Shown one piece after another: positions 1-6,392 of a DNA stretch of 6,464 nucleotides. The stretch's first letter is position 1. Every line of letters starts with the position of its first letter. Both the position numbers and the translations under genes were made by a program. The notes beneath the pieces are model-generated. The model had not been told where the DNA came from, did not search any database, and worked only from the letters and a program-made list of their open reading frames with translations. This stretch comes from Chlamydiota bacterium (lineage in GTDB: Bacteria; Auribacterota; UBA3054; B51-G9): assembly GCA_030596365.1 (NCBI GenBank), contig JAUVKG010000163.1:1-6464 (forward strand), read 5' to 3'.

Positions 1-194
1 TTTATAACTCCCCTGTCTTTCAAATTTTCCGGCACTTTTGCTCGCGGTGCGACAGGTAAACGTACATCCGGCGTATATTCTATTTCCGAGAGAGTTGCGC
101 TGCACATAAAAAATATAAGCAGTAAAAACACCATATCGATAAGCGGAGCCATATCGATTTCAGCATGTTTTCTGATTTTTTTTACGCGTTTCAT
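1..194 (-). CDS. exbD: ExbD/TolR-family biopolymer transport protein, partial (N-terminal 64 codons)
   Basis: The visible part begins MKRVKKIRKHAEIDMAPLID and continues into a hydrophobic stretch rich in Leu, Ile and Phe, which is the classic ExbD/TolR start: a short basic cytoplasmic tail, then one membrane helix (about residues 18-34). Asp20 in the PLID motif aligns with the essential membrane aspartate of ExbD/TolR, which takes part in proton translocation with ExbB/TolQ. After the helix a periplasmic segment begins (from about residue 35) and is cut off by the window edge, so roughly half of a normal 130-150-residue protein is missing. The start is well constrained: an in-frame TAG lies at 212-210, five codons upstream of the ATG, and no other usual start codon lies between them. 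No Shine-Dalgarno sequence is visible, because a dispersed repeat occupies the upstream leader. It follows exbB by 63 bases on the same strand and is probably co-transcribed with it. The family is certain; the physiological partner (TonB-like or Tol-like) cannot be told. Confidence 0.92.
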   Translation of the reverse strand, partial: MKRVKKIRKHAEIDMAPLIDMVFLLLIFFMCSATLSEIEYTPDVRLPVAPRAKVPENLKDRGVI

Positions 195-205
195 TTCAAT
201 TATTA

Positions 206-232
206 GACACTAATTTCACGAATTATCACGAA
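206..232 (-). repeat. 27-bp CACGAA-type dispersed repeat, copy 1 (upstream of exbD)
   Basis: On the minus strand this reads as three degenerate units of the form AATTCGTGA/T ending in ATTAGTGTC. It matches positions 2174-2200 at 25 of 27 bases in the same orientation. It ends 11 bases before the exbD ATG and contains the in-frame stop that limits that start. Such CGTG-AATT strings recur between genes in several bacterial lineages; what they do is not known to me. Confidence 0.8.
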
Positions 233-257
233 TTTTAATTGGTGGTTTTATAAAATT

Positions 258-1169
258 TTACTGTTGGTTTAGATCTTGTTGGTTTTGAGTGCCATGTAAG
301 GCAGGATCTTGCGGCGGCGGCGCGGGTTGAGGTTGCGCTACTGCCGGTGGTTGTTGCATAATAATAGGCTGCACTCCGGCAGCGCGAGCTTCATACATTT
401 GCCGTGCTACTCCTTCGCCGGTATAAAGGTCTATCAACTCTGTGAGTGAATCGGTAACATTTGTAAGCAGCGAATCTAATTTGCCGCGGAAAATAAAAAA
501 TGCCAGCATGGCGGGAATTCCAACAAGCAATCCTGTTGCAGTAGTAATTAATGCTTCACCAATATTTCCGGCAAGTTGTTCGGGTTTTCCCATACCGCCC
601 ATTCCGATTTTTTGGAAAGCTTTTATCATTCCGCTCACCGTGCCGAGGAGACCGATCATTGGAGAAATTGCCGCGATAACGGAAATCATATTCATCCAGA
701 AATTCATTCTTGTTTCCTGACCATCAATAGCCTCGTTCATCGCTGCTTCGGCAAAAGGAACACCTTTATCCGGTGTGTCATTTTTAAGTCGTAAAACTCC
801 AGCTGCAAAAGCATTAGTCAAAAAATTAGGATTTTGATCGCAGTACGCGTAAGCTGATTTTTTATCGTGATTGTACATCAATTGTTTTAACACGTTAAGT
901 TGTTCATCGGGAACAAATTTCTTTTTAGTCAGTTCCATAATATGATAAACAATCAATCCTATCACGGCAAAAGAACATAAAACGAGAGGATACATCAACG
1001 GGCCACCTGTTTTGAACAGATCAATCATCGAAGTATCTTTCCCCGTTACTTCTGTTTTGGTAGTTTCCACCGGTTTTGAATCTGCAGCAGAACTAATTGC
1101 TGCAGCGAGGAAGAGGCTGATTAAAAGACCGGCGAAGATAGTGAAAGAGTAAGAGCGTAATTTTTGCAT
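258..1169 (-). CDS. exbB: MotA/TolQ/ExbB proton channel family protein with N-terminal signal peptide
   Basis: This 303-residue inner-membrane protein would form, with the downstream ExbD, the proton-driven motor that energises an outer-membrane or envelope process. A cleavable signal peptide is visible at residues 1-28 (basic MQKLR, hydrophobic core, AISSA before ADS). Membrane segments follow at about 58-78, 158-182 and 205-228, with a cytoplasmic loop at about 80-155. The diagnostic family block SPMIGLLGTVSGM is at 169-181, and EALITTATGLLVGIPA is at 205-220. Thr177 and Thr210 line up with the two channel threonines of E. coli ExbB. The last 35 or so residues form a Pro/Gln-rich tail, probably cytoplasmic. 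The reading frame is open for 14 codons further upstream, but the ATG at 1169 is chosen because an AAGGAG site sits ideally before it and the signal peptide starts there. The exported N-terminus is longer than in E. coli ExbB, a form common in TonB-like clusters of other phyla. Confidence 0.95.
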   Translation of the reverse strand: MQKLRSYSFTIFAGLLISLFLAAAISSAADSKPVETTKTEVTGKDTSMIDLFKTGGPLMYPLVLCSFAVIGLIVYHIMELTKKKFVPDEQLNVLKQLMYNHDKKSAYAYCDQNPNFLTNAFAAGVLRLKNDTPDKGVPFAEAAMNEAIDGQETRMNFWMNMISVIAAISPMIGLLGTVSGMIKAFQKIGMGGMGKPEQLAGNIGEALITTATGLLVGIPAMLAFFIFRGKLDSLLTNVTDSLTELIDLYTGEGVARQMYEARAAGVQPIIMQQPPAVAQPQPAPPPQDPALHGTQNQQDLNQQ

Positions 1170-1176
1170 TATATTT

Positions 1177-1182
1177 CTCCTT
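1177..1182 (-). promoter_or_regulatory. Shine-Dalgarno site of exbB
   Basis: AAGGAG lies 7 bases before the ATG at 1169. It decides the start against the 14-codon longer frame, and it is the only strong ribosome binding site in the window; the other four genes lack a clear one. Confidence 0.85.
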
Positions 1183-1194
1183 TTTAATATTTTA

Positions 1195-1285
1195 AACCAC
1201 ATAAGGTACATAAGTAAACATAAGTTATAAATCTTTTGAATAATAAATAATATTTCTTTTGTGCTCTTATGTTCCTTATGTGGTT
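1195..1285. repeat. Inverted pair of ACCACATAAG dispersed repeats between TPR gene and exbB
   Basis: The arm at 1195-1214 (ACCACATAAGGTACATAAG preceded by A) and the arm at 1266-1285 are reverse complements over 20 bases with a single mismatch, separated by 51 AT-rich bases. In the transcript they could form a long stem in the 130-base leader between the upstream TPR gene and the exbB ribosome binding site. No U-tract follows, so this is not a standard intrinsic terminator. A third related copy is at 2216-2236, so each arm is better seen as a member of a dispersed repeat family than as half of a purpose-built hairpin. Confidence 0.75.
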
Positions 1286-1299
1286 AGTTTTATTATTTT

Positions 1300-2187
1300 T
1301 TAGTCTTTTGTTAATTCGTGTAAAGGTTTTCCGCCTTCAACTTGCTTTAAATAAGCCTTTGCTTTTCGTGAGTAAATTGTCCCGGAAAATTTATTTGTTA
1401 TTCTTCTGCAGGTATTTACAAATTCTTTTTGCCTATTCAGTTTCGCGTAAGAAAACAGAGCGGCATCAAGACTTTTTACTTCCCAGTCATCACGCATGCT
1501 GTAAAAGACTTCATTTTTAAGCAAAGTAAACAAGCTTTTTTTATAATCACCCAATTGAGCATATATTTTTCCAAGATAAAAATTAATTTCCGCATGCTGA
1601 TCACTTGTTTCCGCCAGTTCATAAGCTTGCGTAAAAAGCGGCAGGGCGTTGCTTACGGAACCGAGTTCATATAAGCAAACAGCGCGTCGCAAGAGAGTTT
1701 TATTTTTAAATCCTGGGTGTAGTTTATTTTTTGCGAGTCTGTTGTATATTTTCAGCGCTGAAGAGTAATTTTCGCTGTTTTCAAGCAGTTTGGCATAAAT
1801 CCACGCCGTTTCCGCGCTCCATGTTTTACCATGAAGTTTCGCGAAAGGTTTGTAAAGATTATATGCTTTTTTAGCTTTTGCTTTTGTTTTTCTAATCGAT
1901 CCGGTCGTCAGTTTAAGATTATTGGTAAGGATAGCCGGTTTAACCAGATCGATTTTTTTTATTTTGTCAAATTTATAAAATTCATTAGCTATCGCTCCGC
2001 CGAATATTTTCCTTTGTATTTTTATTTCATTTTTATCAATATTAAGCACATTGCAAACGATTTCTTTACCGTTATTCAGATGAATTTTTGCGGTAAGGAG
2101 ATTATTTGACTGACTTTCCGCGCGGCAGATGCCGAATACGAGCATTGTCAGGAAATAAATTAATATTTTTTTTGACACGAATTTCAC
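1300..2187 (-). CDS. Exported TPR-repeat protein with small beta-rich N-terminal domain
   Basis: I do not recognise a named family for this 295-residue protein. A signal peptide is visible: basic KFVSKK, a hydrophobic core at 8-20, and probable cleavage after CRA at 21-23. A short strand-rich region follows at about 31-84 (TAKIHLNNGKEI, then KNEIKIQRK), resembling small beta-barrel segments seen ahead of TPRs in exported proteins. Helical repeats of TPR type follow at about 123-156, 161-194 and 199-230, with conserved spacings such as YSSALKIYNRLA and FYLGKIYAQLGDYKKSL, and a further helical pair to about 282. The start is a GTG at 2187, or the in-frame GTG at 2178 giving MSKKIL. An in-frame TGA at 2196-2194 blocks anything longer, and the next ATG (2145) would destroy the signal peptide. 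Both GTGs lie inside a dispersed repeat, without a visible ribosome site. Its position before exbB-exbD suggests a periplasmic scaffold for that complex. Confidence 0.85.
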   Translation of the reverse strand: MKFVSKKILIYFLTMLVFGICRAESQSNNLLTAKIHLNNGKEIVCNVLNIDKNEIKIQRKIFGGAIANEFYKFDKIKKIDLVKPAILTNNLKLTTGSIRKTKAKAKKAYNLYKPFAKLHGKTWSAETAWIYAKLLENSENYSSALKIYNRLAKNKLHPGFKNKTLLRRAVCLYELGSVSNALPLFTQAYELAETSDQHAEINFYLGKIYAQLGDYKKSLFTLLKNEVFYSMRDDWEVKSLDAALFSYAKLNRQKEFVNTCRRITNKFSGTIYSRKAKAYLKQVEGGKPLHELTKD

Positions 2188-2200
2188 GAATTTTCACGAA
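2174..2200 (-). repeat. 27-bp CACGAA-type dispersed repeat, copy 2 (over the start of the TPR gene)
   Basis: This copy is 25/27 identical to positions 206-232, in the same orientation relative to transcription. On the minus strand it consists of TTCGTGA units ending in GTGTC. It contains both candidate GTG start codons (2187 and 2178) and the in-frame TGA that precedes them. Confidence 0.8.
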
Positions 2201-2215
2201 GTAATTTAAATATTT

Positions 2216-2236
2216 AACCACATAAGAAAATATAAG
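2216..2236 (+). repeat. ACCACATAAG dispersed repeat, third (divergent) copy
   Basis: AACCACATAAG followed by a second ATAAG nine bases later matches the arm at 1195-1214 in the same orientation, with substitutions in the middle. It ends one base before the stop codon of the ATPase gene and fills most of the 50-base space between the ATPase and the following TPR gene. Confidence 0.6.
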
Positions 2237-2237
2237 T

Positions 2238-3350
2238 TTATAAATTTTTAAAAATCAGCCATGATTTAAAAAACGGATTAATAAATTTATATTCTTTTTC
2301 ATATCTGTAAACTATTTTTAATTGTTCAAGTCTGTTTAAAGCTTTTTTTACAGATGCCGGTAGTGAAATACCGGAAGCGATTAAAAATTCTTCCGATTGC
2401 GGAGACTTCCCACCTTTTTTTGCAAGTCCAACTAAACATTTAAGCTGTAACTCGGTTATTTGAACCAAAATATGTTCGTAACCTTTGGATTCCCGGGCAA
2501 AAATTAATTTTAAAGCTGCGGGAATATTCTTTTCCGAGAATCTTTCTTTATATGAAGTTGTATCCCACATAGCCGCGCATAATTGCTGGACATCACCGGG
2601 TATATTATCCGCTATGCTAAATATTTTATCAATTGCCGTATCAGTAATGGTTCGTTTTCCAAGTGCAAACTTATTCTTCAAGAAATTAACAAAGCATTGT
2701 GTATCAAGTTCGCTAACGTATATTGGAATTGCAGACTTAAAAAAAGAGCTTTCCGGATTATTAAAAATATCGTACATTTTATTTCGGATACTTCCGGAAA
2801 AAATGTAAGGGAGCGAATTATGAAATTGTATTTTACCCCTTAATATTGCCAAAACTTCTTTAAATTCCCGTAAATTAAGAATATCCTGGAATTCATCAAA
2901 AACTACCACTATCGGCTTTTTCTTGTGAATGGACAATAGCATATCTAATAGCCCGTTCAAAGAATCCGGCGTGAATTTTATCGCAGGATCTATTGATATT
3001 GTTGGCGAACCCGTTAACGTGTCAAATCCTATAGACGGCTTGAGTTGCGAAAGAGATTTAAGTATCTTTTCAAAAAAGCCGCTTTGTTGTTCAAATGAAA
3101 TAAGCGCTTTGGCTAACCGTTGACACAAACCTGCAGTAGTTTTAATTTCAAGCAAATCAACATAGCAGGCTCGTTTACTTCGACAGTGATGAATCGTTTC
3201 TATTATTAAAGATGTTTTGCCAATTCGCCTTTCTCCCTGAACATAAATATTTTGCCCGGATTTGATGAAATCTTTAATTGATTTTGTTAAAGCGGGGCGT
3301 GGACAAAAATCATTTCCATTAACCACTTGTCCATATTTAAAAGGATTCAT
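2238..3350 (-). CDS. AAA-type ATPase, archaeal-ATPase/STAND-like, with C-terminal winged helix
   Basis: This 370-residue cytoplasmic protein is a P-loop ATPase of the broad archaeal ATPase (ATPase_2-like) group. The order of parts is: the family-type N-terminus NPFKYGQVV with a CPR motif (residues 2-18); Walker A GERRIGKTS at 39-47; Walker B IVVVFDEFQD at 147-156; a sensor-1-like strand ending in FSGSIRNKM at 184-192; a NIPGDVQQLC segment at 249-258, typical of the lid subdomain; and a predicted winged helix at about 295-350 ending in FINPFFKSWL, close to the DPFFRxWL ending common in these proteins. No membrane segment or signal peptide is seen. The cellular role of the group is poorly known, with proposals including regulatory or defence-like NTPase switches; no substrate can be assigned. 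The ATG at 3350 gives a full-length domain but has no clear ribosome binding site. It carries its own promoter and operator-like palindrome, unlike a member of the flanking TPR/Exb cluster. Confidence 0.9.
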   Translation of the reverse strand: MNPFKYGQVVNGNDFCPRPALTKSIKDFIKSGQNIYVQGERRIGKTSLIIETIHHCRSKRACYVDLLEIKTTAGLCQRLAKALISFEQQSGFFEKILKSLSQLKPSIGFDTLTGSPTISIDPAIKFTPDSLNGLLDMLLSIHKKKPIVVVFDEFQDILNLREFKEVLAILRGKIQFHNSLPYIFSGSIRNKMYDIFNNPESSFFKSAIPIYVSELDTQCFVNFLKNKFALGKRTITDTAIDKIFSIADNIPGDVQQLCAAMWDTTSYKERFSEKNIPAALKLIFARESKGYEHILVQITELQLKCLVGLAKKGGKSPQSEEFLIASGISLPASVKKALNRLEQLKIVYRYEKEYKFINPFFKSWLIFKNL

Positions 3351-3397
3351 AATTTTTTTGGTAAATCGTTAGTATAATAAAAAATCAAACCATTTGC

Positions 3398-3419
3398 TAT
3401 CATACTATACAGTATGATA
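3398..3419. promoter_or_regulatory. 22-bp operator-like palindrome upstream of the ATPase gene
   Basis: TATCATACT and AGTATGATA are perfect 9-bp inverted arms around the four bases ATAC. An overlapping AGTAT-G-ATACT palindrome is at 3411-3421. The site falls at about +3 to +24 relative to the predicted promoter at 3429-3457, a usual position for a repressor site, and no U-tract follows to make it a terminator. The binding protein is unknown. Confidence 0.6.
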
Positions 3420-3428
3420 CTATGTTAT

Positions 3429-3457
3429 ATAATAGCGTTTTTGCTATAATAAATCAA
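3429..3457 (-). promoter_or_regulatory. Predicted sigma70-type promoter of the ATPase gene
   Basis: On the minus strand TTGATT (3457-3452) and TATTAT (3434-3429) are separated by 17 bases, matching -35 and -10 elements well. Transcription would begin near 3422 and leave a 5' leader of about 70 bases that includes the palindrome at 3398-3419. The region is very AT-rich, so chance matches are possible. Confidence 0.5.
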
Positions 3458-3495
3458 ACTGTCATTATTTATTATTAACAAGGCTCTAATTTTTT

Positions 3496-3556
3496 AATTT
3501 TATCCGTGTAAATTAGTGTCCGGGCATACGCCGGATTCCCAATAATTCGTGTTTCT
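3496..3556 (+). repeat. Diverged CGTG-type repeat with embedded GC-rich hairpin, downstream of the large TPR gene
   Basis: Positions 3504-3520 (CCGTGTAAATTAGTGTC) resemble the ATTAGTGTC end of the 27-bp repeat but in the opposite orientation, and another TTCGTG follows at 3545-3550. Between them lies a small GC-rich hairpin at 3519-3535 (TCCGG/CCGGA arms around GCATACG). In the direction of the upstream gene this hairpin is not followed by a U-run, so a terminator role is doubtful, although it is the only GC-rich stem after that gene. Confidence 0.5.
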
Positions 3557-3560
3557 ATTT

Positions 3561-6299
3561 TTATTTTGTAAATTTTTCCATTCTTTTTTCCGCTTTTTCC
3601 ATTTCCGGCATACCGGCAAGCCGCTTATCGGCAAGGAATTCATTATAAGTGTTTGTTGCAGCGGTGATATCACCGATTTTTTCGAAACATATTCCGCTTT
3701 CATAATATGCTTTAGCCGTTAAATTTGTATAAGCGGAATACATAACATAAATTCTCTGAAAATAAGGAATTGCTTTTTTGTAATCACCGATTTTTTCATA
3801 AGATGTAGCGATGCCGTAAAGAGCTTCAGGCCATAATTTACCTCTTGCGGCACGATTAGCGAGAATTTCTTCAAATTGTTTAATTGCTTGTTTAGGCATA
3901 TTATCCGCGAGAGCAAGGTTAGCTTTTTCGAGTGAAATTTCCAGAATAATTTTCATATCGTTAGATTTTTCTTCAGCCGAGTTAAGCAATTTTCGCGCTG
4001 TTTTTATTTTCCCATTTTTCAAAGCTGATTGAGCAAGACGAAGCTCTGCTTCTGCGGCGATAGGGTTTTCATTATATTTGCTGACAATTAGTTTGAGATA
4101 AGGTATTGCTTTATCAATTTTACCGTTATCAATATTTTCCCGGGCAAGAAAAATCAACCCGTCAGCGCCGAGAATATTTGTTGAATAATTTTCTGAAAAG
4201 TTATTAAATAAAAATTCCGATTCCTTATCTCTTTTTTCCCATTTTAATATTTTGTAAAGAACAATGTCAAGACGGGATGCAAGTGTTAACTTTCCACCCG
4301 ATCGAGCGCCACCGGCTTCTTCTTTCAATCTGATTTCAAGTTGATTTAAACCGTTACTTCCGGCATACATTTTATTTAAATCACGTGTAATTTCAGCAAA
4401 GCCGCTCCAATCCTGTTTGTTACCAAATTGCGTAAGCGCATTCCAATATGCCTCTCTTGCCGACTTAAGATTTCCTTCTTGTCTGTATGCCCAGCCGAGT
4501 TGATAAAGACCTTCGACAACATTTGGTGAATCGGGAATATTTTGAACATATTTTTTATAAACATTCACCATATTTGTGTAATTTTCCAACATTTTACAGC
4601 ATTTCCCTATTTGAGAAACGGCGTAGTGGTAATAAGGACCGCTTGAAGGTCCGGATTCCGAATAAGCATTTATGGCGCGAGGGAGTTCCCCCATTGCGGC
4701 AAGAGCGTCTCCGCGCAAAACGCGAGCTTCATTTATGAGGGTATGATTAGTGTAATTGGCAGTAAAGTTCACGAGTTGAATTGCGGATTTTTTATAATTT
4801 TGAATCATATAATTTGCAACGCCGATTCTATATTCGACATCCGGTTTATACGAGCTATCCGGATATTTTTTCACAAAAGATTTGAGTGATTTAATAGAAT
4901 TAGAATAATCGCCGGTGAAGAATATTGACATACAGAGCCAGTAATCGACATTAGGTTTAACGGGACTTTTTTTATAAGTTTTTTTCCATTTAATAAAACC
5001 GAGTTGTGCGGTGGTGAATTTTTCCTGCATTGCCTGTGCGAGATGAAGATAAAATTCTGCACGGTCTTTATTTTTCAGTTTCGGGTATTTTCTGACTAAT
5101 TTTTCAAATTCCTTTTCCGCGGCTTTAAAATTTTCCTGATTGATATAAGATTCCGCTTTTAAAAAAGCTAAAGTCTGTGCTTTCGGATGATTTGGATATT
5201 TTTTTATAAATTCATCAATGTCTTTTCGCGCTTCGTCGTAAAAACCTATTTGCGCGTAACAGTATATCAAACTGGCGCTAGCATCCGGAGCTGCGGAATT
5301 AGTTGGAAATTTTTCTTTCATTTCTTTGAAAGCAATAGCGGATTCCCAAGGCATATCCATATCGAAAAGACATCTTCCGAGACGGAGATACCATCCCGCG
5401 TCTTTATCGATTGAGACTTCGGTTTTGTTTATCAGTTGCGATTTAAGCACGTTAAGTCGTTCAGTTTTTACAATGGTTTCAGCGTTTTTATTTTTTAATT
5501 CAGAAAGCTTGCGATTAATTTCCGCAATTTTCTTTTTTTTGAGTTTTTGTAAGCTGTCCTGACTGACAACACAGCGATAAGAATCCAACGCTTTTTCATA
5601 TTCAAAATCATCATAAAATTTGTCTCCGAGAGAAAGCGCGATAGAGCTGATAAGGGGCAGATGTGCGGAAGGTGGATTTTGTCTTGCAACGAATTTAATT
5701 TTTTCAAGTGTTTCGTCATATCTGCTATTCATATAAAGGCATCTGATAAGGTAAGCCATTGCTGAATCAGCGATATCGGGATGCTTTATTTGTTTAGAAA
5801 GGGAATCAAGCAAAGGTATGGCATCTTCATATTTTTCCTGCATAAGTTTACAGACAGCAATTTGAAAATTTACATCTGTTTTATTTTTAAATTTGGGAAA
5901 TTCCGTGAGAAGACGATTGAATGTGGAAACAGCTTTTTGTGGTTCCCTCATTGATTGATAAGCATTACCAAGGCGAAAAAGAACATCCTCACGATATTTT
6001 CCTTCCGGAGCGAGTTTAAGGTAATTATTAAACTCATCTACCGCTTTACCCATTTCCCTGATATTGTAAAAAGAGCATCCGAGAAAATAAGTGATTCTCG
6101 GAATAGCTTTCTGCATCATTTTTTCTTCGGAATAACGGGAAATAAATTCCGAGAAACAAATTGCGGATTTTTTATAATCGGAAGCTGCAAATGATTTTAT
6201 TCCCGTCTGATAAAGTTGTTTTGCGTTTAGCCTTTCTCCCGCGTGAACAGCAAAAGGAAATAAGAAAAAGACAAGAATAAGAAGTTTGAAACGCAACAT
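3561..6299 (-). CDS. Large exported tetratricopeptide-repeat protein
   Basis: This 912-residue protein is almost entirely helical TPR-like repeats after a signal peptide at 1-20 (MLRFK, hydrophobic core, cleavage after VHA). Clear repeat units include about 24-57, 67-100, 104-137 (VLFRLGNAYQSMREPQKAVS), 141-170, 303-333, 340-370, 376-407, 412-443, 450-481, 487-517, 596-627, 712-744, 748-780, 824-856 and 862-891. A lysine/glutamate-rich stretch at about 250-292 looks like a coiled coil or linker between two TPR blocks. Many units end in KYP- or FP-type turns, as in BamD/YbgF-like envelope TPR proteins, but no specific family can be named and no catalytic motif is seen. It should act in the periplasm or on the outer membrane as a protein-binding scaffold. 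The ATG at 6299 begins the signal peptide; no strong ribosome site precedes it. It is the first gene of the visible cluster and has a predicted promoter at 6393-6421. Confidence 0.9.
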   Translation of the reverse strand: MLRFKLLILVFFLFPFAVHAGERLNAKQLYQTGIKSFAASDYKKSAICFSEFISRYSEEKMMQKAIPRITYFLGCSFYNIREMGKAVDEFNNYLKLAPEGKYREDVLFRLGNAYQSMREPQKAVSTFNRLLTEFPKFKNKTDVNFQIAVCKLMQEKYEDAIPLLDSLSKQIKHPDIADSAMAYLIRCLYMNSRYDETLEKIKFVARQNPPSAHLPLISSIALSLGDKFYDDFEYEKALDSYRCVVSQDSLQKLKKKKIAEINRKLSELKNKNAETIVKTERLNVLKSQLINKTEVSIDKDAGWYLRLGRCLFDMDMPWESAIAFKEMKEKFPTNSAAPDASASLIYCYAQIGFYDEARKDIDEFIKKYPNHPKAQTLAFLKAESYINQENFKAAEKEFEKLVRKYPKLKNKDRAEFYLHLAQAMQEKFTTAQLGFIKWKKTYKKSPVKPNVDYWLCMSIFFTGDYSNSIKSLKSFVKKYPDSSYKPDVEYRIGVANYMIQNYKKSAIQLVNFTANYTNHTLINEARVLRGDALAAMGELPRAINAYSESGPSSGPYYHYAVSQIGKCCKMLENYTNMVNVYKKYVQNIPDSPNVVEGLYQLGWAYRQEGNLKSAREAYWNALTQFGNKQDWSGFAEITRDLNKMYAGSNGLNQLEIRLKEEAGGARSGGKLTLASRLDIVLYKILKWEKRDKESEFLFNNFSENYSTNILGADGLIFLARENIDNGKIDKAIPYLKLIVSKYNENPIAAEAELRLAQSALKNGKIKTARKLLNSAEEKSNDMKIILEISLEKANLALADNMPKQAIKQFEEILANRAARGKLWPEALYGIATSYEKIGDYKKAIPYFQRIYVMYSAYTNLTAKAYYESGICFEKIGDITAATNTYNEFLADKRLAGMPEMEKAEKRMEKFTK

Positions 6300-6341
6300 T
6301 TAACAACCGTGTAAAATTTAAAAATTTTATAGCTGTATAAC

Positions 6342-6389
6342 TAGTGTCCTGTATTGCAAAAAAGGTTAAATTTACAATACAGGACACTA
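6342..6389. repeat. Palindromic element with 15-bp perfect arms
   Basis: TAGTGTCCTGTATTG (6342-6356) and its exact reverse complement (6375-6389) enclose 18 bases. After one mismatch, three further A-T pairs extend the stem (6358-6360 with 6371-6373). Neither direction is followed by a U-run, so it is not a typical terminator. It lies immediately after the predicted start of transcription for the large TPR gene and would form a hairpin at the very 5' end of that mRNA. It may be a miniature mobile element or an RNA-stabilising structure; neither is shown. Confidence 0.8.
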
Positions 6390-6392
6390 TTA

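Noticed and set aside
1215..1265. A separate promoter for exbB within the AT-rich leader
   Set aside because: No pair of -35 and -10 hexamers with acceptable spacing stood out; AT-rich DNA gives many weak matches.
1269..1520. Plus-strand open frame of 83 codons
   Set aside because: It is antisense to the well-supported TPR gene, starts inside a dispersed repeat, and has a hydrophobic start only because that repeat and AT-rich DNA encode Leu/Phe.
3519..3535. Possible intrinsic terminator after the large TPR gene
   Set aside because: The GC-rich stem is short and is not followed by a run of U in the direction of transcription, so it is described only as a hairpin within a repeat.
3500..3703. 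Minus-strand open frame of 67 codons at the end of the large TPR gene
   Set aside because: It overlaps the TPR coding end out of frame and extends into a repeat; the composition looks like a shadow of the lysine/glutamate-rich coding frame.
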